This document shows positions 23,198 to 34,710 of a stretch of DNA of 64,000 nucleotides, piece by piece; position 1 is the first letter of the stretch, and every line of letters starts with the position of its first letter. The stretch lies in NCBI RefSeq assembly GCF_003086295.3, contig NC_092050.1:150604699-150668698 (forward strand), written 5' to 3'. The stretch comes from Arachis hypogaea. Lineage: Eukaryota > Streptophyta > Magnoliopsida > Fabales > Fabaceae. The translations under genes were made by a program, and so were the position numbers. The notes beneath the pieces are model-generated. The model saw only the letters and a list, made by a program, of their open reading frames with translations. It had not been told where the DNA came from and searched no databases.

Positions 23198-23537
23198 TAA
23201 AGGTACCAGACTTAGAGGGAAGCAGATGAATGAGGAAAGAAAGAAAGAGCAGAGAGAAAACAGAGAAGATAAACTTTCAATTGTGTTTACTTGAGTGAGA
23301 TGAATAAATTGGTTACAATGAATGAATATCTGCAATATGTAACTGCAACTAATGAACTCCCTGCCAGATGGCACACTAAGAACCACACACCTACTAACTA
23401 ACTAATGCATCATCACAGTAATATACTTGTCACGCCTAATACACTACCACAACTAATACACACACTATCATGATCTCTACCTTCAAAACTTCTTAGGTGC
23501 TTCAGACTTTGTATAAGGCAAATTGTAACTCTTGTCA
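23198..23537 (-). repeat. 5' LTR of copia element A
   Basis: 340 bp, TGACAAGAGTTACAATTTGC to GGTACCTTTA on the minus strand. It pairs with the 3' LTR at 18346-18685. Confidence 0.93.
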
Positions 23538-24653
23538 AAGGTAAATAAATAAAAATAGATAAATAAAAAAAATGTTTACAGAAAAGAAATAAATAAAAGA
23601 ATAACCTAAACATACTTGTCTCTATAAAAAATATTTGATTTTTCTGCTTAAATATTATAGAAATTAATTATTTTTAATAATTTTAATGTAAAAAATTATT
23701 TTTAATAATTAAATTTTTCTAACGATCTTTTAAAATAATTTTTTATAAAATGTGCATTGGCCATAATCACATTCTTTATCTTTTATTTATATATTATTAA
23801 TTAATGTCTGTTTTCTATTTTTCATCTTCATTAGTTTATTTGACATGAAAAATACGAAATCACTTTTTCTAATAATTAAAAACTTAAATTGATAGCCGTA
23901 GAAGAAGACACATAAATAATTATTATATCTCTAATTTTTTTTTTTTGTTCTTGATATCATGAACTTCAACAATATACCAACTAACATATGTCACGAAGCA
24001 TGTGATTAGATTGTGTGATGATCATGGTGGCTCAGAGTCAAGACTTATTAAATGTTGATCTCTTTTTGTTTTCATTTTTCTATTTTAATTAATCACAAAA
24101 CAAATTAAAGCATATTAATTTGAATGTATGTGGTCCTTGTCTCTACACTATCACCTTTATAAATTCTTAAAAATAGGTAATTAACAAGTTATAAAATGTC
24201 AAAATATTGTAATTATTTTTTTATTAGAGGGTTTATATGAGAATTTTTTTAATAATATATATATTAAATTTGGTGCATTAACTAAATAAATAATTTTATA
24301 TAGTCATTTAATTAAACTTATGAATTTTGATATTTTTTTTAATAGTGAATATGAAAATTAGTTATTTTTGTTATTGGATGAAAATTAAATTATATATATT
24401 GAAAAATGATTTCTTATAACAAAAACACATATGTATTATTATAATTTATGAAAGAACAAGAATTTGAACAAGTTTGAGCCCTTCTTTAATTAATTGACCT
24501 TTCTTAAGTAGCAAGGCAAGATGAGAAAACTTCTTCCCTCCTCCCTCTCCATATTTTGAGCTCAATAAAATCCTAACTAGTTCTGTGGGTCTTGTGGCTG
24601 GCGTTGATTAACAAATTCTTAGGGAGTTGAAATTTAATAAGCATCATAGGCTA

Positions 24654-24701
<48 letters not shown>
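24654..24701. repeat. (AAT)n microsatellite
   Basis: About fifteen consecutive AAT units. Confidence 0.98.
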
Positions 24702-25769
24702 CGACTTCATGAAGAAACTTTGCCACCTTGGGCCGGCACATATCTTATACATATATAGATCCTCGTACCACAAGAATTCTGGGACCTAGGATCTTACCCA
24801 ACACATATGCCACCGAAATTCATATGATATATATAGAATAAACTATGTTTTATGTTTATGTGCTGCTACTGTATAGTTTCTTCTGATTTTTGGTTCATTA
24901 TTTTCTTTTTGGTTCAATCACTTTCAAGGTTGGCATGTCAATAGATCATTCAAATCCCACTAATGTTGACAGCACCACACTCCACAACGGAGAAGTTACT
25001 TTCACCTTATTATAATTTTGTACCATAAAGTCTCCCACTCTGGCTGAATATCACTCTGATTATTACGGGTATTTTAAAAAGTGTTGTTAAAATTAAATAA
25101 TATTTTTTATTATTTAATAACGTTTTTAAAAAAATTATTAAAAAATATTACTAAAATATAAAAAAATATGATCTTAGTTTTAACAACATTTATGTAATTA
25201 ACGTGACTATCATAAGTATAGACATATTAAAATCTATTCGTATATATATCTCGTCGTGGTTATTTTCATTTTGCTATGTAGTGTGGAGTGTAGGTCACTA
25301 TGTCAAATTCGTAGTTATTTAAGAGTCTTCATAATTTTTAAAATTGTGTTTAATACGCTCTAGACCGTGGCCAAAAAAAAAATGACTACCTATTTCTTAC
25401 GAATTTTTATTCGTGACTAATGTATAGTCATTAATTCATTATAATTTTTCAATACATTAGCACGGTTTAGAGAATGGCAAACCTCCACATCTCTTGTTGT
25501 GGTATATCAGAGAAATTTATCAATAATATTTCATGCATACTAATTTTCTTTGAAATTTATAACTTTTTCTTTCATGATTAACATTATTATTAGTTTATTA
25601 GTTACTACTGATCGATTGATTACATACACTTTTGTGTGAATTTTTGTTGGCTAATCCAAATTAATATTTGAGTGTGTTTATTTTAATTAATGAAACATTT
25701 TTTCCCATCCGAAAGTCCTGTGCTTTTCTAACCTTGTCATTTAGTTTTTCACCTCAATAATTTTTCTAA

Positions 25770-25885
25770 TTATATTAGATGTATACTAAAATTAATTATT
25801 AAAATTATTTATTAATATAAAATATATTAAAATATATAATATATAATAATTAATTTTAGTGACTAATTTTAGAATGCAATAAATA
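25770..25885. mobile_element. degenerate MITE, ACTAAAATTA family
   Basis: GTATACTAAAATTAATTATT is mirrored by AATAATTAATTTTAGTGACT about 80 bp on. It resembles the clear copy at 8153-8307 in terminal motif and size, but has decayed. Confidence 0.5.
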
Positions 25886-26820
25886 TTATTCTTGTAATTC
25901 TCCTAATAGATACACCACATCAACATAAAAAGTATGCATGGTGACACTAGCTAGGTCTTGAATATGTTCAATGTTAAACATATATCTAACTAATAATGTT
26001 GAAAAATAGAGATGTGGTGTTGACAATTTGTGCAATGTTATTATATGAAAGAAATCTTAGCTATATATATTAATTAAATAATTAATTACTCCACTTTGTA
26101 TCTCTGATCATGCTACAGGTTATTGGGACCCGATCATACATATCGTTTTTTAATGTTTATTCAACTATGCACTATGTGAATTCCTTTTCTCTAGCACTTT
26201 CTATAAGGAGGAACAAAAGGATAGTGAAAAAATAGTTTAGGGTGTATCCTATCCCTCTTTTTTTTTTTGGGTAGGATGGATATATAATAAGTTAATAACT
26301 CATCAAAAGAAAAAGAACAGAATTTATAGTGCATTTTTTTATTCATTTTGAGTATTAAAATACTTTACAATATCTTATTATTTTATCAATAATAATCAAA
26401 TAGTAAATTAGATTTAAATTTGATTGATACTCTTAATATGAGGAACCAAAAGATAAAACTTAGAGGCTTTTGAGGATTAATTAAGTTTCAAAACCTTTTC
26501 TGCCAAACAATACATCTCTTGATGGAATAAAATTAGGGATAAAATATATTTTTTATTTTTAATATTTGTATTTTTTAAAAAATATTTCTAATATTTAATT
26601 TTATTTTTAATATTTTTGGTTTATATCAAAATTATTTTTAAATATTAACTTCATCTAAAATATTAGAAATAAAATTAAAAATGTTTAAAAATATTTTAAA
26701 AATAAATTGTAAATTGTAGAGACAAAAAATATATTTACTCTAAAATTAAATTTCTTAAAATAGTTGTTTCTCGTATCTAAAATCCTTCTAAACCAAACTC
26801 GATAGTACATGTAATAAAAC

Positions 26821-27936
26821 GGGGTAAGTACGATTTTGGTCCCTTAAATTTAGTGCCAGAATCGAATTCGTCCCTCTTGTTATTTTGCCATTAAAATCGT
26901 CCTTAATGTTTTTTTTCGTATTAAAATCGTCCTTTTTATTTTTTTGGACAAAAATGCCCCTCCCCGTCTTCCCTTCCCAGCACCCCTACGTCCCCACCCC
27001 CCACCACCACCCCCACCCCCACACCCCTACCACCACCCCGCGTCCCCTTTCCCCCCACCACCACCACCACACCGCGTCGTCCTCCCCTTCCCCCCACCTC
27101 CACCCCCTCCCCGCCTCCCCTTCCCCTCCCCCTCTTCCCTTCCCCCACTCCCACCCCGCGTCACCCCCCTCCCTGTCTTCCCTTCCCAGCACCCCCACCC
27201 CACCCCACGTCACCTCCCTCCCCGCTCTTCCCTTCCCCTCCACCCCCACCACCACCACCACCACAGCAAACAACAAACAGAGATAAATCAACAAATCAAA
27301 GATTCAACAAATCAAGAAGCAGAAAGAAATCGAAGCAAGAAGCAGAGGCGGCGAGCAGCAGTGGCGAGGCGGCGACCAGCAGCGGAGCGCAAGCGGCGAC
27401 GACGAGGAGGTCACGGCGGCGACCTCCCTGTTCCCCCTTCTTTCCACCTCCACCCCCCGGTAGCGTGGTGAGGACGACGGCGGCAGCGCAGCGAGGACGC
27501 GGTGGTGATGAACGCGCGGCGGCTCCAAGCCCGTGACCCCTCTCACTGGGTCTGACGGCGGCTCCAAACGGTGCGATGGTGGCGGCGACTGAAGCACGAA
27601 CGGCGGCGACAGGGTCTGACGGCAGCAACGCGAGCAGCAGCGAGCTGCTCCCTCCCCGGCGCCAGCCCCCTCCCCCCTTCCCTTCCCCTCCCCTCCCCAC
27701 CCACGCGTTTTCTTCCCCCCTTCCCCAAACACCCGTTTTGTTTTTTTTTTTTAATTTTATAATTTTTATTATTAAAATAGGAATATGGGTAGTTTAGGAA
27801 TAAAACAAAAATTTTTATTAAAAAGGACGATTTTAATACGAAAAAAAACATTAAGGACGACTTTAATGGCAAAATAACAAGAGGGACGAATTCGATTCTG
27901 ACACTAAACTTAAGGGACCAAAATCGTACTTACCCC
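26821..27936. mobile_element. MULE-like element with very GC-rich core
   Basis: The terminal inverted repeats are long (about 125 bp or more) and similar: the left end GGGGTAAGTACGATTTTGGT mirrors the right end ACCAAAATCGTACTTACCCC. A perfect 9-bp target duplication TAATAAAAC flanks the element (26812-26820 and 27937-27945). Between the repeats the composition jumps to a C-rich strand (about 26950-27270, mostly CCACC and CCCTT runs) and then a GC-rich mixed stretch to 27720. Proline-rich or glycine-rich frames open on both strands here, but none shows a recognisable domain. It is structured like a Pack-MULE with an unidentified captured or expanded core. Confidence 0.9.
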
Positions 27937-27945
27937 TAATAAAAC

Positions 27946-28606
27946 TTATATTAACAATCTACCACATGTGCCTTTCATAAATAATTAGTTTAACATCAAT
28001 TCTAAGCCGAACCACTTGTTTTCAATCATTTTAAACTGTCTGTGATGCCTTGTAAAAGTTTGTTGAATTAAAGCTACCTCCATAAATCGTGGGGATGCCA
28101 CCCACTTAAGTTAAGATCAAGGTTGCGAGAACAGAATCAGTCAATGAATCAATAAAATAATTAATTTATTGGTTTAATAATTCAATCGGAGTTCAATTAA
28201 GGTTCAACCAGTTTAAATAAATTTTAAATATAATTATTAAAAATTAAATATATAATTTTAAATATTTATTCAATAATTTCTAACCAAATAAAATTTAAAA
28301 TTTCACCATTTTTAACTAAACAAAACTCTAATCATCAAAAATCATAATCATCATTAAGTGTTAGTTTTAAGATTTCTATCATAGATAGAGTTTTCAAAGC
28401 ACAGCCATAGAAAAAAGTTTCATTCGTGCATTACATACTTGATGACATCTCATATCACAATAATCTTGCTTTCTTACTTACCACTACTACATAATTTATA
28501 TTTTTGAGACATGAACATCATAGATATTAGGATATCACAATTCACAACAAAACGCAAACACAGACTTGAAAACCAGAAGAGGGAGGATTAAGAAAAAGTA
28601 TCTTGT
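27946..28606. other. intergenic DNA
   Basis: No gene was recognised. The stretch 28125-28210 (AATCAGTCAATGAATCAATA, GGTTCAACCAGTTT) resembles, in mirror image, 29600-29680 (AACCAGTTTAATGACTGATT, AACCAATCAGTCCGGTT). This hints that 28125-29690 is a decayed terminal-repeat element enclosing the heat-shock fragment. Confidence 0.4.
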
Positions 28607-28754
28607 TTAACCAGTGATTTGAATGGGCTTAACATTAGGTTTCTTAACTTCTGCCTTAGGAACAGTGACCGTAAGAACACCATTTTTCATGGATATCTTC
28701 ACCTGATCTATTTTGGCGTTCTCAGGGAGCCTGAACCTCTCTACATGAACTTGC
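28607..28754 (-). pseudogene. class I small heat-shock protein, C-terminal fragment
   Basis: About 45 minus-strand codons read [20 protein letters not shown] then [20 protein letters not shown] and end ITG plus a TAA stop. This is the end of the alpha-crystallin domain ([27 protein letters not shown]) and the C-terminal I-X-I tail motif (IQI) of cytosolic class I plant sHSPs, which act as ATP-independent chaperones. The N-terminal arm and most of the alpha-crystallin domain are missing. Just upstream the frame is disturbed (TTCATGTAGAGAGG where the gene would read straight into RRFRLP). It is a fragment without promoter or start, so a pseudogene, perhaps captured by a transposon. Confidence 0.88.
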
Positions 28755-29872
28755 TACTCACTTACAACATCAGGCATACCCAAATCAGAAAACCAGCAAC
28801 AGTATTATTCCAAAAAATTAGCAACATCATTTCAAAAAATCAACAACTCAATAACTCAGGATAATAAAAAAATGATCAAAATCAGTAATTCAATACTATT
28901 AACTCAGTAAATTAAGATCACTAAAATAGTAAAATCAGCAACTCAATCAGTATTATTAACAAAAGTACAAAAACAAGTAAAAATAATTCAAGCAGCATTG
29001 TTTACCGGAGGAAAGGTTGTTGAGCTCAATGGCGACACAGAGAGATCGAGAGCTCCACGGCGACAGAGAGAGGGTTCGACGGCGACAGAGAGAGACGACA
29101 ATAAGGGGAAGAGAAACGATGACAAGTGACGAGTATACCTTCACCTTTCATAGGCAACAATTCCTGATGCCACCACGGTCAGTTCCACCCGACGGCGACA
29201 GCGCCCTCCACCCTTTCGACAATGAGACCTAGCTAGCGACACGAGGAGATGGAATCCAGGAGAAGAGGATCGGCAACGACGAGACTGGACGTTGGCTGAG
29301 GAGATGAGTTCGTCGGCGATGACAGCGCTCAGCACTAGGCGTTGGCTTCTGGCCTCCTACTGCTATTGGCTGGGAGAGAGAAAGAAAATAGGACTAGGGT
29401 TCTGTGGAGTACAGAAAGAGAGAGAGGGGAGCTGGGTTCTATGGTCTTGTGCGTGAGTGAAAGAGAGAAAAAATAGGGAAGAATTTATATATTTTTTATT
29501 TTTATTTTTTAAATTAAAAATAAAAAAAAACTGTTCAATTTAAACGATTTATTGATTAACTGTCGGTTTGACCGACTTTTTTATAATTTTTTGTCAGAAT
29601 ATTTTGTATTTTAACTAAACCAGTTTAATGACTGATTTCTAATTAAACCAATCAGTCCGGTTCAATTTTCAAAAACAATAGTTAAAACTATCATTAGCTT
29701 GGATGTCAAATCTCCTTTTAATTGCAGTTGAATTGCTTAATATTTTAATTGTGATATTAAATTATCAAACTAATTATCTAAACTTTGTACATGATCAGCT
29801 GGTCGGCTTTTATAATGCCAGTGAACGATATGCACAAAGCCACAAACATAGATTTATTACTAAATTTTAGTG
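28755..29872. other. mixed low-complexity and moderately GC-rich DNA
   Basis: CAACA/CAGCAA-rich sequence (28790-28960) is followed by a GA-rich, more GC-rich part (29000-29460) with repeated CGGCGACAGAGAGAG-like motifs. Short open frames here show no domain. Composition is like the cores of the two GC-rich MULE-like elements nearby, which suggests a third, decayed one. Confidence 0.4.
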
Positions 29873-30262
29873 ATGTTTAGTTTGTTCAAGTAGTATTTGG
29901 AAGAGAGATGGAGATGGAGAGATTAACATTAAAAGATAGAGACTGAAATAAATTTTAGTATTATATTTATAAAGTGAAAGACAGTGATTAAAATAAAAAT
30001 AAAATTCTAATTTAATTTGTACAAATGATAAAAAATAGAATTAATTAATTGAAATGAGAATATTTTAGATATAAAATATTATTAAAGTTTTAATCCCTAT
30101 TTTCAAAAATTTTAGTTTTCTGTGTCTCCACTTTTTAGAGGTACTGAAATACTGAAATTTTAAAAACAAAAATTAAAATTTTAATACCAATCTCTAAGTC
30201 AACAAACATGATACTGAATTTTAGTGTCTCAATTTCTATTTCACTACCTCAAAAACAAACGT
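29873..30262. mobile_element. possible MITE with degenerate inverted ends
   Basis: TTAGTTTGTTCAAGTAGTAT at the left is loosely mirrored by CACTACCTCAAAAACAAACG at the right. Inside, AGAGATGGAGATGG and AGAGACTGAAAT on the left face TCTCTAAGTC and TGTCTCAATTTC on the right. Length and AT-rich centre fit a MITE. Boundaries are approximate. Confidence 0.5.
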
Positions 30263-31573
30263 TATTTAAATAAAAATATTTTTTTGTATGAGTATTAACT
30301 TTTGTCATCAAATTATTTGTCATACAAAAGTTTAAATCAATAAATAATTATATATTTAATATGTTTCATTAAATAATTTTTTTTATTTGTCTTAATTTTT
30401 TTCGTTACAATGATAGAACTTTAAATTTTTAGTCCCAGTCATGAAATTACTTGAGATTGAAAATTGAACAACCTGCTTCATAAGATGTGTTATGAAGTGT
30501 ATGTTAGTATTTTTATAGATACGCTTTATTATATAGATTAAAGTTATATATAAAAAATATATAATTATTTTTTTATAATTATTTTAATTATTTTATTATT
30601 GCTGAAAATGTGAGTCTAATTTTTTTTAATTTCTCTTTTATTTCATAAAAAAAAATTATAAACTTACATCTTTACCATATAATTCAATATTTTCATATGA
30701 CAACAATATTTATGTATCTTGGGTATTAGAGGTAGTAAGGTATACGTAATATATTATAACTGAGTAATTTATTTGTCGTTTGTGATCTGTCCTTCATAAT
30801 AATGCCAAAGAAAATGAGTTACGAATTATTATTATTATTTTTTTTTTTATAAATTGAACTTGTATGAACGATCTAAATGAAAAATCATTTATCTCAAAGT
30901 TTTAATTGATACAAGAGCAGTGTACATAAATAAATAGTTAGATTATATGTCTAACATAGTTTTTCTATTTCCAAATAAGTGTTAATTTTAAATTTTTTTT
31001 TTCCAGAAATAAATTGTCTACTTAACAAGTGAATGTATAATATTCTTTCTTTCAGTCATATCTCTAAATTAATATTTATAAGAGAAAAATAAATTAGTAA
31101 TAAACAAATAAAATAATTATTACTATCAAAGATATAATTTTAACACTTATTTAAAAATAGAAGGAGCAATCCTAAATTAAGCTAAATGAATTAAGATTTA
31201 ATAAATTTCAAATTAACATTAATAATTTAGAAATAAAAATATCTAACAAATAAAAATATTTGTTAAAATATGTTGGAAATCTTTAAAATTAAAATAAAAA
31301 TTAAAAGTCTAAAATAGAAAAGGAGATCCGTCCAACTTATTCAACATTAATTATTGATTATTATTATTATTATTAGTACCTTAGCTAGGTCCAGTAGTCA
31401 GAACCATAAGTTACAATAATGTGGGGGAGGTTTGTTTAATTTTGTGGTGTGCAGCGCGACATATGGCATGTCTATAAAATTAAAGATCAAATTCAAATCG
31501 TTGCACAAAGCACATATTGGTTCACAATTATTGCTAATAACAAAGTGAAGCGGTGATTTTACGGATGGTGAAT
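30263..31573. other. AT-rich intergenic DNA
   Basis: No gene or element was recognised apart from short TAT runs. Confidence 0.5.
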
Positions 31574-31729
31574 GCTATGGTGCCTTTGAGATTGTGTCTA
31601 ACTTACTAAAAAAGGTAAATAGATAATATTTAATAAATTTTAAATATTTAATTTTTTGTTTTAAACATTTTATTTTTTATCTTTAAAAGTAAGTTAGACA
31701 ATTTAGACACCATACTAAAAAGCACCATA
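31574..31729. mobile_element. MITE, TATGGTGC...GTCTAACTTACT family
   Basis: TATGGTGCCTTTGAGATTGT and GTCTAACTTACT at the left are mirrored by AGTAAGTTAGAC and GCACCATA at the right, around an AT-rich centre of about 70 bp. It ends 6 bp before the target duplication of the next element. Confidence 0.72.
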
Positions 31730-31744
31730 AAACTCACTTTTATA

Positions 31745-33548
31745 GATTTGGCTCCTCTAAAACTATTTATTTGCTTTAGAAAAAAAAAGTAAGGTAATTT
31801 AAACTTTTAATAATATAAATAGTTCTAATCATCTTAAATAAATAAATACATTAAAAATAGGCTTTTTAATAGGATTCCTTAAAAATCGTACAACAATGGC
31901 AGCAGTTTTCAAAATCGTGTGATTTCTCCTTTTTATTTCATCTTCTTTCTCTTTTATTTAATTTTTTCTTTCTTTTTCTTCAGCAAAATAAAATATTTTC
32001 GGTTCTATTATTTCACAACATTTAATTCTCTTTTTAAGTTTTATTATCATATTCTTCCATGATATTATTGTTATTTTGGTTATTTTTTTTTTGTCTTCTG
32101 TAACTTACATTTAAAATTTTGTCATGAAAGAGATTAACGGTGATCACTAATAATTTTTCATCTTTTTTAAATCTTGAACAATTTTTTGAAATGAGGGATT
32201 ATCAAGTAGTTGTGGATGAAAATATTTTAATAAACTACCTGCTTCATCGTAGGCCAAGTCTCGCTTTCGTTTGCTTCGAAGATAGTTCTTTTGGTCTTGT
32301 TTGATATATCCAAGAACATCTTTATTACCAACTTGTAAACTTATTAGTTCATTTGTTTCCTTTGGTCTTATGCCAGTTTCATCTGCCAAATCTATTTGCA
32401 ATGCTTGTACTTCTGAAATCTTTTTTTGTGATGGCATCATATGACTGGTTTCGGAATTTACAAAATATGATTGTGATTTAACTCAAGGTCACAAATCACA
32501 TAATTTTTTTATATCTCGAGCAAACTTAAGTGACATTCTTACTTGGCAACTTGTTCTAGTCTCGGCACGAAGTTACTTTGTTAAATGATTTCGTTTATCT
32601 GGTTTTCGTTGGCCTTTTTTTGCACAAACAAGTCTAAAACTACTCATAGAATTATCAACCTTGCATTTATTTGCATACAATTGTCGAACATCAAAATCCA
32701 TCATTCCAGCATAATTTTTCCAGAAGTCTTTAGCTTTTAGTACCGTGTCAAATTCCATGCCTAATTTTAGTATTTTTTTTCTATAATTGGCCTGAACAAA
32801 ATAAATAATAAAATTCTAAATATAATTGTTATAAACATACAAAAATAAAAATACTAAAATAAGAGTACAAATATAATTGTGATAAACATACCTGAAAAAA
32901 GTAATTAATATAGAACTGTGTTGTGCAATTTGAGTTTTTTCCATATTTTGAGACATTAATTGACAATCTTTTGCAAATATAAAAAAAATAATATATTAAG
33001 TAAAATATTATCAAATATATTGCGGCGAAATTTAAAATTATTCAATAAAAAAATTACCTTTTTATGGTGGTATCATTGTGATCATCAACTCATTTGTTTC
33101 TTCTGATAAATCTACTATTTTAGTTTTAGGAAGCAACACCTCTATATTTGGCTTGCTCGTCTTCATTGGGGACACCATCATCGTAGTGTCCATAGATAGA
33201 ACCAGCATACTTGTTTCACTTGGTATCTCTGTAATTACCATTTTTTTGGTTCAGTATCTACTGTTGACTTCAATCATTGTATGGTCTTTTTCATCATTTT
33301 TTACTCAATACAAATTTTATTGTTATACGCATTCAGTTTTGCAGAAATTTAACTTTGTGCGCAATCTTTGTAAAATGGCGCATTGTTTTCTTTTTAGTTT
33401 TTAATAGTTAACGTTTTGATTCTCTTTTAATACTTTTATTTACTATTTATTTATTTAAGATGATCAGAACCATTTATATTATCAAAAGTTTAGATTGCGT
33501 TACTTTTTTCTCTAAAGTAAATGAACACTTTTAGAGGAGTCAAATCCT
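31745..33548. mobile_element. MULE-type element carrying a FAR1 domain
   Basis: Terminal inverted repeats of about 110 bp: left GATTTGGCTCCTCTAAAACT pairs with right AGTCAAATCCT on the mirrored strand, continuing through TAAACTTTTAATAATATAAA and ATCATCTTAAATAAATAAAT. A perfect 9-bp duplication ACTTTTATA flanks the element (31736-31744 and 33549-33557). The left end lacks two terminal bases (AG) present on the right. The only coding remnant is a FAR1-related DNA-binding region on the minus strand; the catalytic core is missing. Confidence 0.85.
32147..33193 (-). pseudogene. FAR1/FHY3-related DNA-binding domain fragment
   Basis: FAR1/FHY3 proteins are plant transcription factors derived from MULE transposases. 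Here the minus strand holds an N-terminal exon (MDTTMMVSPMKTSKPNIEVL at 33193, ending near 33057 at a GTAATT donor-like site). Next comes the FAR1 zinc-binding region (32758 down: MEFDTVLKAKDFWKNYAGMM, SSFRLVCAKKGQRKPDKRNH, TRTSCQVRMSLKF), then the segment SHMMPSQKKISEVQALQIDL, DETGIRPKETNELISLQVGN, GYIKQDQKNYLRSKRKRDLA and LLKYFHPQLLDNPSFQ. Stops break it near 32573 and again between 32573 and 32440. The MULE transposase and SWIM domains that normally follow are absent, so it is a truncated pseudogene inside its own transposon. Confidence 0.85.
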
Positions 33549-33868
33549 ACTTTTATATATCTTGTGAAAAGATTACTTACTGTAGATGATAAGGCGAAAA
33601 TGACATTATCAAGGCATAAAATAGTGAAAATAAAATATTTTTATATGATCGTTAGTTATATGTTATAATTTGATTATAAATGTTATAGATCCATTGTCAG
33701 TCATTTAAATAAGTATCAAAATGTTTAAATATACTATTACTTTTTATTTAAAATATCATTACTAGACATAACAGTTACTTTTTATTTTAGATATAAAAAA
33801 GAGTATAAGAAAATTATTTAAATTATTACAATTACAAAATCTATTATTCATTTATTGTGTCAAAGTAC

Positions 33869-34055
33869 GAGTTAAACACCAAAGTAGTCTTTGAGATTCA
33901 AAAAATGCACTGATTTAGTCCTTAACTTCCCAATTGCACTATTTATGTCCTCGACTTTGGAAAAAATGCACCTAGTAAGTCCCTCCCCCTTTTTCCGACG
34001 AAACTCCTTCCCGGCGGCAATGATGTGGAAATTTGTTTGCCATGCTGGAGCAACT
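33869..34055. repeat. left terminal inverted repeat of the GRF-type MULE
   Basis: About 187 bp, mirrored by the right repeat at 39770-39954 with moderate divergence. Confidence 0.88.
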
Positions 34056-34275
34056 AGCGGTTAGATGACGTGGCCAGTGAAAGTTTGTAATCTAATGTGG
34101 TCCCTGAGCCCCTTTTTAACCCTAACTGCTGATGGAGGAGCGTACAACTTCTTCTTCTTCTTTTTCTTCTTCTTCTTCTTCCCTGTTCGTTTCATTCGTC
34201 GTTGCTGTGCTGGGTTTAACCATGGTTGGACATACAAATGAGGAAGATGGGAGCTCTATTTGAACGACGACAAGG

Positions 34276-34710
34276 ATGCCTAGTCGCAGCAGAGCCTCAA
34301 GAGTGCCAGAGCGTTGTGGGTGTGAGAAACGTCCTGTGCTCCGATGGTCGGGAATGGATACCCACCCAGACAAGCCGTTCTTCGGATGTCTGAATTACAA
34401 TGTGAGTTTGAGTCTAAGAAATGTTGTTTCTGTTTTTTAATGTCAACTACTGAATCCGTAAATTTACTGCTCACAGTGTAGTGGAAAACGGTGGTGTAAA
34501 TTTTTTCGATGGGCAGACGTTATAGAAGATGATAATGGCAATTTTGAAGAAGTTGCAGCATATAACAATGAAGAAATGAGCGTGAGTTTTGCATTGAGGA
34601 TTGGCAATTTGGAGGCTGAGTTAAGGAGCCAGAAGTATGTAATACAAATGTTAGGATTGTTGGTTTTTTTCTTGTTAGTTGTTGTACTAGTTGTGATTAT
34701 AAAAATGTAA
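34276..34710 (+). CDS. GRF-type zinc finger protein with C-terminal membrane anchor
   Basis: Two exons, 34276-34401 and 34477-34710, joined across a 75-bp GT-AG intron (GTGAGT donor, CACAG acceptor), give an uninterrupted 119-residue protein. Exon 1 reads MPSRSRASRVPERCGCEKRP and then SGMDTHPDKPFFGCLNYN; exon 2 starts CSGKRWCKFFRWADV. The pattern CGC...NP/HP-x-(K/R)-FFGC...C-x(5)-C-FF-W-D is the GRF zinc finger, a nucleic-acid-binding fold. It is followed by a short helix (SFALRIGNLEAELRSQK) and a hydrophobic segment (LGLLVFFLLVVVLVVII) ending KM, a likely tail anchor. It lies just inside the left repeat of a MULE, convergent with the transposase. Unlike the transposase it has no stop or frameshift. 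Function is unknown; an accessory role is inferred. Confidence 0.82.

Larger units (their letters stand above)
18346..23537 (-). mobile_element. complete Ty1/copia retrotransposon A (inactive)
   Basis: The 5.2-kb element has two 340-bp LTRs, a primer-binding site, a single-frame gag-pol region and domains in the copia order gag, protease, integrase, reverse transcriptase, RNase H. The LTRs end TG...TA rather than the common TG...CA. No convincing 5-bp target duplication is seen (flanks TGAAG and AAGGT on the plus strand). At commonly used plant rates the LTR divergence implies an insertion roughly one to one and a half million years old; that figure is inference. Confidence 0.95.
23538..26811. 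other. AT-rich intergenic DNA
   Basis: No gene was recognised. It holds an (AAT)n microsatellite (24654-24701), a degenerate MITE near 25770-25885 and poly-T runs. Near 25250-25500 the sequence is slightly less AT-rich, with loosely paired motifs (CGAATTTTTATTCG), but no element boundaries could be set. Confidence 0.45.

Noticed and set aside
18341..23542. 5-bp target duplication for copia A
   Set aside because: Flanks TGAAG and AAGGT do not match, and shifting the LTR ends gives no better pair.
26885..27872. Long Pro-, Gly- and Val-rich open frames on both strands
   Set aside because: They follow from the C-rich and GC-rich core of a MULE-like element; they open in several phases at once and show no domain.
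33078..33404. 108-codon plus-strand frame
   Set aside because: It is the antisense shadow of the FAR1-related N-terminal exon.
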